NCBI GenBank assembly: GCA_947630775.1
Contig: CANRIY010000103.1
Span: 1 to 5,780, forward strand
Length of the DNA: 5,780 nt
Source of the DNA: an uncultured Clostridia bacterium
GTDB taxonomy: Bacteria > Bacillota > Clostridia > Christensenellales > Borkfalkiaceae
Reading direction: 5' to 3'
Numbering within the stretch: the first letter of the stretch is position 1; each line of letters begins with the position of its first letter. Below are positions 5,158 through 5,780 of the stretch, one piece after another. A program made the translations under genes and the position numbers. The notes beneath the pieces were generated by a model. It had not been told where the DNA came from. It made no database searches and was given only the letters and a program-made list of their open reading frames with translations.

Positions 5158-5780
5158 AGTATCGGAAAGAAGTGGAACGGGAAACCCTCGGCGAAGAGGG
5201 AAAAAACAGGGCCTGTGCGTCGATCGAACAGCGGCTGAAGGCGCGGCAGAGGCGTCCTTTCGTGTGGAAGAGAGTGCTTGCCGTCGGGCTCTCCGTTGCC
5301 CTCGTCTGCGCCGTGGCTATCCCGGCGGCCGTCCTCCTCACGGGGGGAGAGCGCAACATGGCGGGTGCAGACAGTGAGAGCGGACAGCTGCCGGACGGCG
5401 AGTCTTTCGGCGGAAATGAAGGGGGCGACAATCAGGACAGCGACAAAAATCCGAGCGGCGGGAACCAAGGCGGGGTCGGCGGAAATGAAGGCCCGGCCGA
5501 ACCGCCGAACGCGGGATGGGTCGATCTCGGGGAGGATATCGAGTCCTGTCCGTATTCCCCGGACGGCATCGTGGGCGGCTTCCGTGGCAGGTATCATGTT
5601 TTTTACGGCGCAGATGAGACGGTCACTCTCGTCTGTAAGGTGGTCACGGGGCACGAGATCACGGATGTCGCCGAGGAGGAGAGCGGGTTTGAGTTCGCCA
5701 CTGTGGAGCGCATTTCCGAAAAGCCGAACACGGCGGGGGTTTTCATGGAGAAGGACGGCGAAACCATCCCGTGGACGGAG
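5154..5780 (+). CDS. Single-pass membrane protein, probable anti-sigma factor (3' end outside window)
   Basis: The frame opens with ATG 5154, overlapping the sigma factor stop by four bases (ATGA), with GGAG at 5142-5145 eight bases upstream. It stays open for all 209 codons to the window edge, so it is partial. Residues 1-36 are charged and would lie in the cytoplasm; about 37-63 (from FVWKRVLAVG to AAVLL) form one membrane helix; the rest would be outside. Residues about 72-119 are a Gly/Asn/Asp/Glu-rich linker with the repeated unit GGNEG, followed by a domain beginning near GWVDLGEDIESCPYSP that I do not recognise. Anti-sigma factors coded right after ECF sigma genes hold the sigma at the membrane; this role is inferred from position and topology. 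The HxxxCxxC motif of zinc-type anti-sigma factors is absent, and the cytoplasmic part is very short for a sigma-binding domain. It could instead be a sensor or an envelope protein in the regulon. Confidence 0.75.
   Translation, partial: MKYRKEVERETLGEEGKNRACASIEQRLKARQRRPFVWKRVLAVGLSVALVCAVAIPAAVLLTGGERNMAGADSESGQLPDGESFGGNEGGDNQDSDKNPSGGNQGGVGGNEGPAEPPNAGWVDLGEDIESCPYSPDGIVGGFRGRYHVFYGADETVTLVCKVVTGHEITDVAEEESGFEFATVERISEKPNTAGVFMEKDGETIPWTE
5407..5491 (+). repeat. Pair of 16-base direct repeats in the linker-coding region
   Basis: TCGGCGGAAATGAAGG occurs at 5407-5422 and again at 5476-5491, identical, 69 bases apart, which is a whole number of codons. Both copies code for GGNEG, and a related GGNQGG lies between them. 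The repeat sits in the Gly-rich linker outside the membrane, where recombination between copies would shorten the linker by 23 residues without breaking the frame. Confidence 0.7.

Noticed and set aside
5046..5654. Minus-strand 202-codon frame across the sigma/anti-sigma junction
   Set aside because: Low-information shadow of the ATGA-coupled plus-strand genes; no ribosome-binding site or motif seen.

Overview
All the supported genes in this window lie on the + strand. It looks like a stretch of bacterial chromosome, most likely from a low-complexity-envelope (Gram-positive type) Bacillota/Clostridia-related organism with moderately high GC. The reasons are strong GGAGG-type ribosome-binding sites, a lipoprotein foldase-like gene directly after mfd, a YjzC-like small protein, and an ECF sigma factor followed by a membrane protein without the zinc motif of classical anti-sigma factors. 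An uncultured gut clostridial lineage (for example near Christensenellales) would fit, but that is an inference from gene order and style, not a measured placement.

Layout: (1) 1-1276 is the 3' part of mfd, the transcription-repair coupling translocase, cut by the left edge. (2) 1277-1398 is an AT-richer gap with a convincing promoter (perfect TATAAT) and a small leader hairpin. (3) 1399-3564 encodes a 721-residue lipoprotein whose C-terminal part reads like a divergent parvulin/PrsA-type foldase, apparently interrupted by a long insertion. (4) Twelve bases later comes uppP (3577-4407), undecaprenyl-diphosphatase. (5) After 42 bases and a near-ideal Shine-Dalgarno sequence there is a 50-residue Cys-containing small protein (4450-4602), followed by a clear intrinsic terminator (4614-4644). 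(6) 4702-5157 encodes a short ECF sigma factor, overlapping by ATGA with (7) a single-pass membrane protein (5154 to beyond the right edge) that is the likely cognate anti-sigma/sensor partner.

How they may work together: the promoter at 1304-1332 and the terminator at 4614-4644 bracket a probable three-gene transcript (foldase-like lipoprotein, uppP, small protein) concerned with the cell envelope: folding of exported proteins and recycling of the undecaprenyl carrier. The sigma/anti-sigma pair after the terminator is a separate unit; its position beside uppP makes an envelope-stress role plausible but unproven. Most of the window is ordinary core genome. The points most worth a second look are the split parvulin-like lipoprotein, the small Cys protein, and the non-zinc anti-sigma candidate with its Gly/Asn-rich linker.
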